Source: Kistimonas sp964291485 (lineage in GTDB: Bacteria > Pseudomonadota > Gammaproteobacteria > Pseudomonadales > Endozoicomonadaceae). From it: 64,000 nt of DNA. This document shows positions 17,387 to 25,793 of the stretch, piece by piece; position 1 is the first letter of the stretch, and each line of letters begins with the position of its first letter. The stretch spans positions 4,712,001-4,776,000 of the forward strand of contig OZ220224.1 in the NCBI GenBank assembly GCA_964291485.2, written 5' to 3'. The position numbers were made by a program, and so were the translations under genes. Under the pieces are notes generated by a model, which was not told where the DNA came from, searched no databases, and worked only from the letters and a program-made list of their open reading frames with translations.

Positions 17387-17543
17387 ACCGAAAACAGGCG
17401 TCCCTGACGTTCATATCCACTAGACAACATCTTAAGTAGAAATCGAGACTGTTCTTTACCTCTAGCGCTTTGAGATATGTAAAGCCATCCTTTACCAATC
17501 GATCCATTAACTTCTGACACTCTATATCACACTGTTCAATGAT
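17343..17543 (-). pseudogene. In-frame continuation past the stop of the BIR-like gene
   Basis: 66 codons directly after the TAA at 17546-17544 and in the same frame as the upstream gene, ending at TGA 17343. The peptide (DIECQKLMDRLVKDGFTYL, FYLRCCLVDMNVRDACFRF) is protein-like and Cys-rich. This supports a premature stop in an originally longer gene, or stop readthrough. Confidence 0.45.
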
Positions 17544-18317
17544 TTACTCACGTACGCAATTCAGCTGTTCAGGTAACATGACTTTTTTTTCAAATTCCGC
17601 CTGTTCCATCACAACAACTGCATGTTGACAGTACCCAGTCGATTCACCACCCATATAGTGTTTAGGCGTTCTTAATTTATAAACGACTGTATTAATCAGC
17701 TGATTATTCTCAGAAAGTCTTGGATAATCATAAAAAAGTTTTGCATTCGTCTCTGAGCGCTTTTCATATTCCATGCAGTCTTCGTTATGTACGGTTTCTG
17801 ATAAATTGTCCACTTCCATGGTTCTTATGCCACAACAGGCACATTCAACCATCGCAACATCGACATCCCCTACAAACTTCCAGTTGTCACGAGCCAATAC
17901 TTCTGGCATCAAATTATCTTCACAAAACCGTTTATTGATAAGTGTTCTTTTATTCAGACAGAATGCACCTGAATCAAAATCGTAATAAGTGGCAATTACT
18001 GACTGCTTTGCGACCACATTATCTAACACTACAATTTGCTTTTTATTCTTAAGGTCGCGGATAAAAGGCTCAATGCCATCTAAGATGGTTGTTTGTCGAG
18101 AATGTATGAAACTGTATTTTTCATCAATTTCTTGAATCCAATATTGTCCGTTACATGTGTCAACAAGATAAGTCTTACCTTTTTCAACCGCTATTCCTCT
18201 TTCGCCAGCAGACTCAAAACAACCGACATCCAATATTTTTCCATTTAACCAACCAGAGGTTTTACATTTGATTACTGATGGCGTACTAACAGCTTTGCTG
18301 GTAAAACTTAAATCCAT
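17544..18317 (-). CDS. Protein with degenerate BIR-like zinc domain, probably truncated
   Basis: 257 residues; GAGGTG lies seven bases before the ATG. Residues about 123-181 repeat the plan of the BIR-like domain in the IAP-like gene at 1565-2884: KRTLIN, then EVLARDNWKFVGD, then C159-x2-C162-G, H177 and C181. C-x2-C-G after a W-x-F-x-G-D segment is BIR-like, but the spacing to His (14) and from His to Cys (3) is shorter than canonical. Residues 1-120 (KTSGWLNGKILDVG, TYLVDTCNGQYWIQ) look like a beta-rich domain of unknown type. The stop is followed in frame by 66 more codons. It may be a decayed or atypical apoptosis-inhibitor-like effector. Confidence 0.55.
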   Translation of the reverse strand: MDLSFTSKAVSTPSVIKCKTSGWLNGKILDVGCFESAGERGIAVEKGKTYLVDTCNGQYWIQEIDEKYSFIHSRQTTILDGIEPFIRDLKNKKQIVVLDNVVAKQSVIATYYDFDSGAFCLNKRTLINKRFCEDNLMPEVLARDNWKFVGDVDVAMVECACCGIRTMEVDNLSETVHNEDCMEYEKRSETNAKLFYDYPRLSENNQLINTVVYKLRTPKHYMGGESTGYCQHAVVVMEQAEFEKKVMLPEQLNCVRE

Positions 18318-18574
18318 TTCATCACCTCATAAATTTATGCCCATTCACCATCTGCAGAGAAAAGCCATGCAGCCTACCAATAGACTCATGATTATCAAAT
18401 AATATCCTGTCATCTGTTAACGACATGATCAGTATCAACGACAAGGCTGTATAGCCTCCTTTGCAGAACGGTCATTTATGACATAAGTCATGATTCTTCC
18501 CCCGATTTATCTTATGATGCCTCCACTTTGCAATGGTGCCGTGAAACGACGCAGACAATGCGCCACATCCGGCC

Positions 18575-18745
18575 CGGTGCGCGAGCATGCTCCGGCAGAC
18601 TCAACGCATCGGAGGGAACGGGGTGAAATGCCCCGGCTGTACCCGCAACTGTAACAGGCGAGCCGCCACTCACATTGTGCCACTGGAGCGATCCGGGAAG
18701 GCGAGTGAAGGCAACGACCCTGGAGCCAGGAAACCTGCCCTGCAA
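18575..18745 (+). promoter_or_regulatory. Cobalamin (AdoCbl) riboswitch
   Basis: The conserved core of the B12 riboswitch is readable: GGGAACGGGGTGAAATGCCC, then GGCTGTACCCGCAACTGTAA (the B12 box), GCCACTGG, CGGGAAGGCGAGTGAAGGC and finally GAGCCAGGAAACCTGCC. The spacing fits the family. It lies about 200 bases upstream of btuF on the same strand. Hairpins that follow, such as GCGACC-ACC-GGTCGC and AAATCA-TTCTC-TGATTT, may form the expression platform. When cobalamin is plentiful it should reduce expression of btuF and btuB. The 5' boundary is approximate. Confidence 0.95.
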
Positions 18746-18948
18746 AACCAACGGAACAGACGGAACCTCAGTTCAGTCTGTGTAATACCGGGCGGGTTTA
18801 CCTGGTTGTTGAAATCATTCTCTGATTTCCTGCCTTGCAGGCGGGACAGTAAGGCGACCACCGGTCGCAGCTGCCCTACGCCTGAACAAACGACTCCCGC
18901 CTTATAGAAGCTGTGGTGCACCCGACGGTGACACCGGGAGTTGGCGAC

Positions 18949-19860
18949 ATGAAGCGAATCCTGCTGTCCATTCTGATGCTACTGGCCATCCCTGCCTGGG
19001 GTGCGGCTGTCTGTGAGCAAGACGCCACTGGTCAGTCCGTCTGCCTGGACAAGCCGGCCCGCCGTATTGTCAGCCTTGCGCCCAATATCACCGAAATGCT
19101 GTTTGCCGCCGGTGCTGGTAATCATATTGCCGGTGTCGACAGTTACAGCACCTATCCAGCCGCTACCCGCGAGATCAAGACCATCGGTGGTTTTCCCAAC
19201 ATCAGCGTGGAAGCCCTGCTGGCGCTTCAGCCGGACCTGGTGGTGGCCTGGGCCAACGTCACCTCGCCCCAGCTGATCGGGAAAATTGAGTCCCTTGGCG
19301 TAAAGGTGTTCCACCTTGGCCAGGAAACCATTCCCGATGTGGCAGCGTCCATCCGCACCCTGGGCCGACTGGCCGGGACGGAAACGGTCGCCGACCACAA
19401 CGCGGATGCGTTCATGACCCGATACACATCGCTGCGTGACCGCTATGCCGGTCGGGCGCCGGTCAGTGTTTTCTTCGAGATCTGGCACTCACCCCTGTTC
19501 ACTGTGGGGGGAAATCACCTGGCCGGTCAGGCCATCGCCCTGTGCGGCGGTGTCAATATCTTCGCCGACCAGACGCTCAATGTGCCGAAAGTCGGCGTTG
19601 AGGCGGTGCTTGCGCGTAACCCGCAGGTGATCGTCAGTACCGACCGTGTGGGCAGAACCAATGACATTGAGCAACGCTGGAAGAAGCTGACCATGCTCGA
19701 CGCCGTGCGTAACCACCACCTGGTGACCGTGCCCGACAAGCTGATCTCGCTGCCAACCCCTCGCATGCTCGACGGCGCCGAAATGCTCTGCGAGCAGCTG
19801 CAGGCGGTGCGGGACAGTGACCCGAACCCAAAGCAACTGATCGCCGGAAATATTGAATAA
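18949..19860 (+). CDS. btuF: BtuF-like vitamin B12 periplasmic binding protein
   Basis: 303 residues from the ATG at 18949, which has GGGAG eight bases upstream and begins a proper signal peptide (MKRILLSILMLLAIPAWGA). The in-frame start at 18913 lacks one. It is a class III solute-binding protein: PARRIVSLAPNITEMLFAAG, GVDSYSTYP, IGGFPNISVEALLALQPDLV, then EIWHSPLFTVGGNHLAGQAI. It captures cobalamin in the periplasm for a BtuCD ABC importer, which is not in this window. It directly follows the riboswitch and precedes btuB by 59 bases. Confidence 0.9.
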   Translation: MKRILLSILMLLAIPAWGAAVCEQDATGQSVCLDKPARRIVSLAPNITEMLFAAGAGNHIAGVDSYSTYPAATREIKTIGGFPNISVEALLALQPDLVVAWANVTSPQLIGKIESLGVKVFHLGQETIPDVAASIRTLGRLAGTETVADHNADAFMTRYTSLRDRYAGRAPVSVFFEIWHSPLFTVGGNHLAGQAIALCGGVNIFADQTLNVPKVGVEAVLARNPQVIVSTDRVGRTNDIEQRWKKLTMLDAVRNHHLVTVPDKLISLPTPRMLDGAEMLCEQLQAVRDSDPNPKQLIAGNIE

Positions 19861-19919
19861 CCGGCGACATAACAACCGTTTTGACACGAACACAATCCGA
19901 CTTCACAAGGTATAAGAGA

Positions 19920-21764
19920 ATGACCAAGCCTTCTGCTCTGGCGCTGTTGCCGCTCGCCATCATGGCTGCCAATGTGCACGCCGACGATGTGTATGAAATG
20001 GATAATGTGGTGGTTACCGCCTCACGTACGGCGCAGACCATTGATGAAACCCTGGCGCCTGTTACTGTGATCAGCCGTAAGGACATTGAGCAGAGCCAGG
20101 CAGCCAGCGTGCCGGAATTGCTGAAGCGTGTACCGGGCATGCAGGTTGCCACCAGTGGCGGCGCAGGCAGCACCGTCAGCATTTATCTGCGTGGCACCAA
20201 GACCGCCCAGACACTGGTGCTTCTGGACGGCCATCGCATTGACTCTGCTACCAGTGGCAGCGCGTCTCTGCAGGTGCTTGATCCTGATATGATTGAGCGC
20301 ATTGAAGTGGTTCGTGGTCCACGTTCCAGCCTTTATGGTGCAGATGCGGTCGGCGGTGTTATCCAGATCTTCACCCGTAAAGGACATAGCGATCCCCAGC
20401 TCACCCTTAAGGCCGGCGCCGGTAGCCGTGGTACAAACGAATACGGCATCAATTATGGCGGCAAGGTAAATAGCACCCGATTCAACATCGGCGGAAAGTT
20501 CTTTGAAACGGAGGGTTACGACAATACCTCCAGCAAGACCAACTATTCTGACGATGATGATGCTTACCGGAACAAATCATTCTCCGCCAGCATTTCCCAC
20601 ACTTTCAGCAATGATGTAGAAGCCGGTGTAAACCTTCTCCATTCAGAAGGTAAAAACGAATACGACAGCAGCTTCTATACGCGTCCTTATGACGAGTTCC
20701 GTCTTTCTACTATCAATGCCTTCGTCAGCCTGCCAGTTAATGACGTCTGGACGACCCGATTCAACACCGGCTACAGCGATGAGCTGGGTGAAAATTTCCA
20801 GCGGATGCTCGATGGCACTCACAAGAAAAATGGTTCCATCAAGTCCATGCGTAATACCGCCAGCTGGCTGAATGACATTGCCTGGGCTGACAACCAGCTT
20901 CTGACTGCAGGTATCGACTACACCAACGACCGGATTGAAAGAAAGCCTACCAACTACTCCGTTGACTCCCGTTATAACAAAGCTGTCTTTGTTCAAAACC
21001 AGTCATCATTTGACAACAGTGACCTGCAGATTGGCTTGCGCCGCGATAAAAACGAGGCGTTCGGCTACAAAACTACCGGCAATATTAGCTGGGGCGTCAA
21101 CCTGAGCAACGATTACCGTTTGATCACCTCCTACGGTACCGCTTTCCGCGCACCGACCATGATGGATCTTTACTATCCTGGCAGCGAGAGTCCTGACCTC
21201 AAACCAGAGAAGTCCAAAAATGCGGAAGTTGAACTTCGCGGAAAACTGGGCGAAGTGAGCCAGTGGAGTGTCGCTGTATTCCAGAATGACATGGATGACA
21301 TGCTGCTTTGGGATGGCACTGTAAGCAAAGTGAACAACATTGAGAAAGCGCGTATCCGTGGCATTGAAGCCAGCTTCTCTACCGTAGTGGCAGCCTGGGA
21401 CATCACCGCATCTGCAAGCTACCTTGATCCCAAGAATCTTTCTGATGACGAGAAGACGAAAGACAAAGTTCTCCAGCGCCGTGCCCGTCAGCTATTCAAC
21501 CTGGATGCTGACCGCTCATTCGGCCGGTTCTCAGTGGGTGGTACCTTGCGCGGTCAGGGCAAGAGCTACGATGATCCGGAAAATGAAGATCGCCTGAGCG
21601 GCTTTGTCACCGTTGATCTGCGTACAGCCTATCAGTTCACCTCTGCCGTCAAAGGCGAATTGAAACTGGTCAACCTGATGGACAAGGAATATCAGTCAGC
21701 CCTGGGCTACGAAGGCGAACCGCGTGGCGTCTTCGTTTCCATGACCTGGACGCCTGCAATCTAA
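19920..21764 (+). CDS. btuB: BtuB-like TonB-dependent vitamin B12 outer-membrane receptor
   Basis: 614 residues from the ATG at 19920 (AAGG about nine bases upstream). A signal peptide ends near VHA. The TonB box is DNVVVTAS, as in BtuB. The plug follows (LAPVTVISRKDIEQSQAAS, VPELLKRVPGMQV, IEVVRGPRSSLYGADAVGGV), then a 22-strand-type barrel (FRAPTMMDLYYPGS, LVNLMDKEYQSALGY). The length matches E. coli BtuB. It ends in TPAI, not the usual aromatic residue of outer-membrane proteins. The riboswitch, the btuF partner and the adenosyltransferase downstream support cobalamin as substrate. Confidence 0.92.
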   Translation: MTKPSALALLPLAIMAANVHADDVYEMDNVVVTASRTAQTIDETLAPVTVISRKDIEQSQAASVPELLKRVPGMQVATSGGAGSTVSIYLRGTKTAQTLVLLDGHRIDSATSGSASLQVLDPDMIERIEVVRGPRSSLYGADAVGGVIQIFTRKGHSDPQLTLKAGAGSRGTNEYGINYGGKVNSTRFNIGGKFFETEGYDNTSSKTNYSDDDDAYRNKSFSASISHTFSNDVEAGVNLLHSEGKNEYDSSFYTRPYDEFRLSTINAFVSLPVNDVWTTRFNTGYSDELGENFQRMLDGTHKKNGSIKSMRNTASWLNDIAWADNQLLTAGIDYTNDRIERKPTNYSVDSRYNKAVFVQNQSSFDNSDLQIGLRRDKNEAFGYKTTGNISWGVNLSNDYRLITSYGTAFRAPTMMDLYYPGSESPDLKPEKSKNAEVELRGKLGEVSQWSVAVFQNDMDDMLLWDGTVSKVNNIEKARIRGIEASFSTVVAAWDITASASYLDPKNLSDDEKTKDKVLQRRARQLFNLDADRSFGRFSVGGTLRGQGKSYDDPENEDRLSGFVTVDLRTAYQFTSAVKGELKLVNLMDKEYQSALGYEGEPRGVFVSMTWTPAI

Positions 21765-21975
21765 CGTCAGAAAACTGTCATTCCGGCAGGAAGCCGCATC
21801 TATATGACAAGGATGTCAGTTCGCTGACTTGCTTGAATTTGTTCAGCCAGAATCAGGCGAAAGAACGCGAAATCACACCCAAATGACGACGTGTGATCAG
21901 CCGTGGATGATGTAAGATGCAGTATCCACAGCTCTGGCTGAAAAACAGCCTACATCTATATGTAAGGATTCCACC

Positions 21976-22545
21976 ATGACCCTGAAGTACTCCGGCAATA
22001 TTCGGGAACTCTGCTATCCCTTCATTTATGAAGAATCCGCGCTGTGTGACTACGAGATCCTGACCGATGAACTCTGCACACTGGTAGGCTGCGCCATCAC
22101 GGAGCTGGAATCAGATCCGGAAAACCGTTTTTTCGATATCCTTGAGTTTCTCAATGAACTGCAGCCCAAGATGTTCCACCTGAATGGTTCCATACGGGGC
22201 AAGGGCAGTATTCACGAGGAAGACATCCAACGGCTGGATGCGTGGTTTGACCGGTTCGAAGAGGAAATTGGCGGTCGTATCCAGAGCTTCGTCCTGCCCC
22301 GCGGCCCCCGCTCCGTACAGCTGATTCATTCATGCCGGAGCCTGTGCAAAAAGGTGGTTCGCTGCCTGGTGAAAATTGATGCGGAAGGTCGGGAAGTCCC
22401 TGATGTGCTGCACCGCTATGGCAACATGCTGTGCAACTTGTTATTCCGGGTAACGGTTGTGATCAATGGCCGCCTGGGGATAACCGAACCGGAATATATC
22501 AGCCCAAACTATCCACAGCGTCCTCCGAAAAAGAAACGCATTTAA
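21976..22545 (+). CDS. PduO-type ATP:cob(I)alamin adenosyltransferase
   Basis: 189 residues. The helical bundle of PduO-type enzymes is recognisable: HEEDIQRLDAWFDRFEEEI, SFVLPRGPRSVQLIHSCRSL (the family has SFILPGG...AQLH.AR..CR) and VLHRYGNMLCNLLFRVTVVI. The N-terminal ATP-contact motif usual for the family (TKxGDxGxT) is not present, so the N-terminus is short or diverged. AAGGA lies ten bases before the ATG. It is 211 bases after btuB and may be co-transcribed. It would turn imported B12 into the AdoCbl needed by EutBC, parallel to EutT. Confidence 0.75.
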   Translation: MTLKYSGNIRELCYPFIYEESALCDYEILTDELCTLVGCAITELESDPENRFFDILEFLNELQPKMFHLNGSIRGKGSIHEEDIQRLDAWFDRFEEEIGGRIQSFVLPRGPRSVQLIHSCRSLCKKVVRCLVKIDAEGREVPDVLHRYGNMLCNLLFRVTVVINGRLGITEPEYISPNYPQRPPKKKRI

Positions 22546-22687
22546 GGAATCAAACAGCCCTGAAAGGCCGATCGGCAAGTACCACATTGATAACCATCAA
22601 CTAACAAGTGCCGTTTTGTTATTCCTGACAACGCAAACGGAGCTGTTAACTGCCGTTCGGCCAGATGGCAAATGACGAAAATAAATA

Positions 22688-22921
22688 ATGGGCAAGATAC
22701 TCACCTCTATCTCAAACAGACTGCCGGGAGTAGTCATTGATCCCCAATCCTTCCACGAATACCATGACCTTTTAAATATCAATCGGGCTAACGGCATTCA
22801 GCCCACCAACTACACCACTCCAGACTACGGTAACCCCTCTTTCATCACTAACTATTTTCAGCATCGACTATCAAAAAACAACACAAGTACAATGAACTTT
22901 CCGATCGTCATTATTCTCTAA
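22688..22921 (+). CDS. Small hypothetical protein, doubtful
   Basis: 77 residues with no ribosome-binding site and no recognisable domain (LPGVVIDPQSFHEYHDLLN). It starts the AT-rich patch that follows the B12 genes. It could be a gene remnant. The flanks, 22546-22687 and 22922-23004, hold nothing else I can name, apart from the short palindrome GCCGATCGGC near 22567. Confidence 0.25.
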   Translation: MGKILTSISNRLPGVVIDPQSFHEYHDLLNINRANGIQPTNYTTPDYGNPSFITNYFQHRLSKNNTSTMNFPIVIIL

Positions 22922-23004
22922 TAAAAGCTTATGAGAGCAGGATTGATAGGGATAGCAATCATGATACTCACTCCCCATTATTAATAGCTTTTAAGATACT
23001 TGTT

Positions 23005-24453
23005 ATGGCTGCTGACTCTATTACAGCGACTCATAGTACATCTCGCTTAGCTCGATACTGGAATAGGTTTCTCGAATGCCTTGCCTGTATTGTCTTCTGT
23101 TGTTATCGCATCAGACGGAATCAAGAAACATTACAACATCATGTAGATATTGAAAGTCAGATGACTCCATCGATTCCCCTTAGTGAACGCAGCACTTCCG
23201 TTTCCAGTTCTTCCAATACAGTATCTATTCCTACTATTGAACCTGCTAATTCTCTTGAACCTTCCACTTCGCCTGCTCCTGCTCCTGCGGATAAAACAGG
23301 TTGCATTAACCTGCTCAATGACCTGTTTCAACAATACACCACAGAAATAGATACCATGCACATACCGATGTGGACGACTGGCGGTGGAGAATATAGCGCA
23401 CAAGCAACGACTGTCGAAACCATTGATGCTCTGAAAGCCATGTATCACGAAGATCTTGTGCGACAGATCGATTTATGCAGAGAACAAATAATCAACAGCC
23501 CTGATAACGATTTTCAAACGCAATACACAACTTGCCGAAACGACATGATAGCGTTAAGAAATGCACGATATCATCTTGCAAGACTTCCCACTCCCGAAGA
23601 AATGGAAAAACCATTTTATCCAGGACGAACAAGTTTCATTAATCACAACAAGCGACAATGCGGATTTATTTCCGCAACACTTGCGGCATTCCATGAAGGT
23701 ATTGTGGATTACTTTATCCTCAGACCTATAGAGGATCCAGGCCAAAGAATTGATGAAGATCCTAGCCAAGATATTAATAATATGCAAAGAGAGTTAAGTG
23801 ATACACAAGCAGCGCTAGCACTCACTGAATACGCTATTACAAGAATTCAGCAACGCTACGATAACCAAGACTATCGCTTTGCTCAAAATCCAGAAGAATA
23901 TTTCACTATCTGCATGAACCGTGCGATCGAAGATAGAAATCGATATACACAGGGCATTCTTGATCTGAATGAACAACTACGTGAACGAAGGCAAAGAAGG
24001 GAAGATATTCAAAGAAACAATCGACGTTATGAACAACAGAGCAGACTAATCGCTCAACAAAACTACTGGAGAAATATCAGCCAGGATATTCTCTATAATA
24101 GAAGGAGTGCATTAAGATTCATAGAGTCTGTCAATTATTATATACCCTCCCAGTATGTAATGGTTAGAAAAACACTGCCAAGGCCTGTACAAAATGAGAC
24201 AACAGAGGAGATTGATGCCACTGAGATGGAAGATTTCTTAAATAATAGGGATTGGCGCGCCCTTGCCGGTGGCGGTCGCGCTGGCCTTAGGCGTCGCCGG
24301 CATTGGTGGACATATGTTCGAAATCCAGATCATTCAGTTGCTCTGATTGATGATGATAAAGTGACAGTGCAGCAGTTCCCAGATATAAGGGCGCTATCTG
24401 ATCACTTTAGAAATGCTAACTGGGAACAGAAGCAACTTTATTATTATGAATAG
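23005..24453 (+). CDS. USP-type deubiquitinase-like effector candidate
   Basis: 482 residues. Residues about 15-36 are hydrophobic and Cys-rich (RFLECLACIVFCCYRIRR), a possible membrane or acylation anchor. Residues 50-98 are a Ser/Pro/Thr linker. A Cys box, INHNKRQCGFISATLAAF (C219), resembles the USP box (N-x-G-N-T-C-Y-M-N-S). About 200 residues of coiled-coil-like sequence follow (LNEQLRERRQRREDIQR). The end resembles the USP His box: RRHWWTYVRNPDHSVALIDD (H433, D449/D450), then DKVTV and a terminal LYYYE, as in GHYxAYV...FDDxxV...LFYE of USPs. If real, it would remove ubiquitin from host proteins. The identification rests on motifs only. Confidence 0.5.
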   Translation: MAADSITATHSTSRLARYWNRFLECLACIVFCCYRIRRNQETLQHHVDIESQMTPSIPLSERSTSVSSSSNTVSIPTIEPANSLEPSTSPAPAPADKTGCINLLNDLFQQYTTEIDTMHIPMWTTGGGEYSAQATTVETIDALKAMYHEDLVRQIDLCREQIINSPDNDFQTQYTTCRNDMIALRNARYHLARLPTPEEMEKPFYPGRTSFINHNKRQCGFISATLAAFHEGIVDYFILRPIEDPGQRIDEDPSQDINNMQRELSDTQAALALTEYAITRIQQRYDNQDYRFAQNPEEYFTICMNRAIEDRNRYTQGILDLNEQLRERRQRREDIQRNNRRYEQQSRLIAQQNYWRNISQDILYNRRSALRFIESVNYYIPSQYVMVRKTLPRPVQNETTEEIDATEMEDFLNNRDWRALAGGGRAGLRRRRHWWTYVRNPDHSVALIDDDKVTVQQFPDIRALSDHFRNANWEQKQLYYYE

Positions 24454-24665
24454 TTACAAGAGATATGAATTATAATCTATATGCTTCCTCTGAGGCTGGA
24501 AGCAACATTAGTTGAATGATAAAAGCATTTAAATCAACAATAAAAATTTGTTGTGTATTGCACGACCCATTAATAAACAACCTTCTTAACTGCAACAGTC
24601 ATTAATTCCACTATCTTTCTCATTCTCTTTTTTAGATACGACACATGCCTAATCAATAAACCTAT

Positions 24666-25208
24666 CTATGGAATGATATTATCACCTTCAATAGTCGAAA
24701 TCGTTTCAGTATCGGAAAATGACGTCACATCTTCATCTATGTCGCCAAAAAGATTGATTTCATTTAAAACTGGCTTACTATTAAGAATATTCTTTACCAT
24801 CGTGCTGCTCACAAAAAAACTGCCGGCCAAACCCGCCAATGGACCTACAAAAAAACCAAAAATACTGGCTAAACCTGCCAAACACAGAGAATTAAACATA
24901 TGAATATTTTTCTCGTAATAACAGTAGTCATATGTTCTTTCAGCAAAATATTCGGCGATGTAAAAAGGAATCACCAGCACACAAGCACATACCACGAATG
25001 GCGTAATAAATAGGACAGAGGCAATTTGTACAGCCATAAGTATGTAATCACAGAAACTTTTTTGGGGTGTAAGTGGATGATATAGTTCTGTGGCTAGATT
25101 CTCTGCATCTGCTATCGCCGATAAATTCATATGGCTCGAACCAGCTACTTCAGCATCACTCATAGCGTCAATAGCTGTCATATTTCTTACGTTAGCGACC
25201 TGTTCCAT
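24666..25208 (-). CDS. Hypothetical protein with two hydrophobic hairpins, effector-like
   Basis: 180 residues. Two long hydrophobic regions, about 57-90 (ILMAVQIASVLFITPFVVCA) and about 108-140 (LCLAGLASIFGFFVGPLAGL), are separated by a Tyr-rich charged loop (YFAERTYDYCYYEKN). There is no signal peptide. The C-terminus is acidic and Ser/Thr-rich. Such paired hydrophobic segments with soluble ends occur in host-membrane-inserted effectors. No family is recognised. It is convergent with the USP-like gene. Confidence 0.55.
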   Translation of the reverse strand: MEQVANVRNMTAIDAMSDAEVAGSSHMNLSAIADAENLATELYHPLTPQKSFCDYILMAVQIASVLFITPFVVCACVLVIPFYIAEYFAERTYDYCYYEKNIHMFNSLCLAGLASIFGFFVGPLAGLAGSFFVSSTMVKNILNSKPVLNEINLFGDIDEDVTSFSDTETISTIEGDNIIP

Positions 25209-25793
25209 CTCTACTTCCTATTCCCATATTGCGAATTTCCTCATAGTGTAACGCCAATCACACCAAAGCTATTAAACGACCAAGTTTTCAGAGAATCGTT
25301 ATCAGATACCAACTTTTGCTAAAATACCCATTGATTCACCAAAATGAAAAATCAGTCAAAACACTATTTTTTGACACCTATTTAAGCGGTATTCATTTTT
25401 TGTAAGTGAGATCAATACCTCATTATTGCCATTAATGAGTACCACTATGCATGAAATCTGTTTTCTTATGTATGACAAAATCACCCAAAATATCCTAACA
25501 ATTAAGCAATTACACAAAACATTTTAACTATGTCAGTATCAATGAGCTTTTTGGTTAATCCCTACCCTGCAGGATCAGGCCATATCTTCCAGACCGTACT
25601 CACTACTGCTAATAGGATGACACTCTATCCATGAAGCTTCTGTGTAGAGGTTGCCCTGATAGCATCGCCTCGGCCAAAAGAAATTAGAATGAGTGAATAG
25701 AAGGTATATTTGATCCATATTGTACACGTGCAGTTATCCACATTGTTAATAAATCTAACAAATCAAAAGTAGCACGCTTCAGTGAAATAGCAT
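25209..25793. other. AT-rich intergenic region
   Basis: About 585 bases with no credible gene. It contains one perfect DnaA-box match, TTATCCACA at 25734-25742. No terminator or repeat is evident. Confidence 0.45.
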
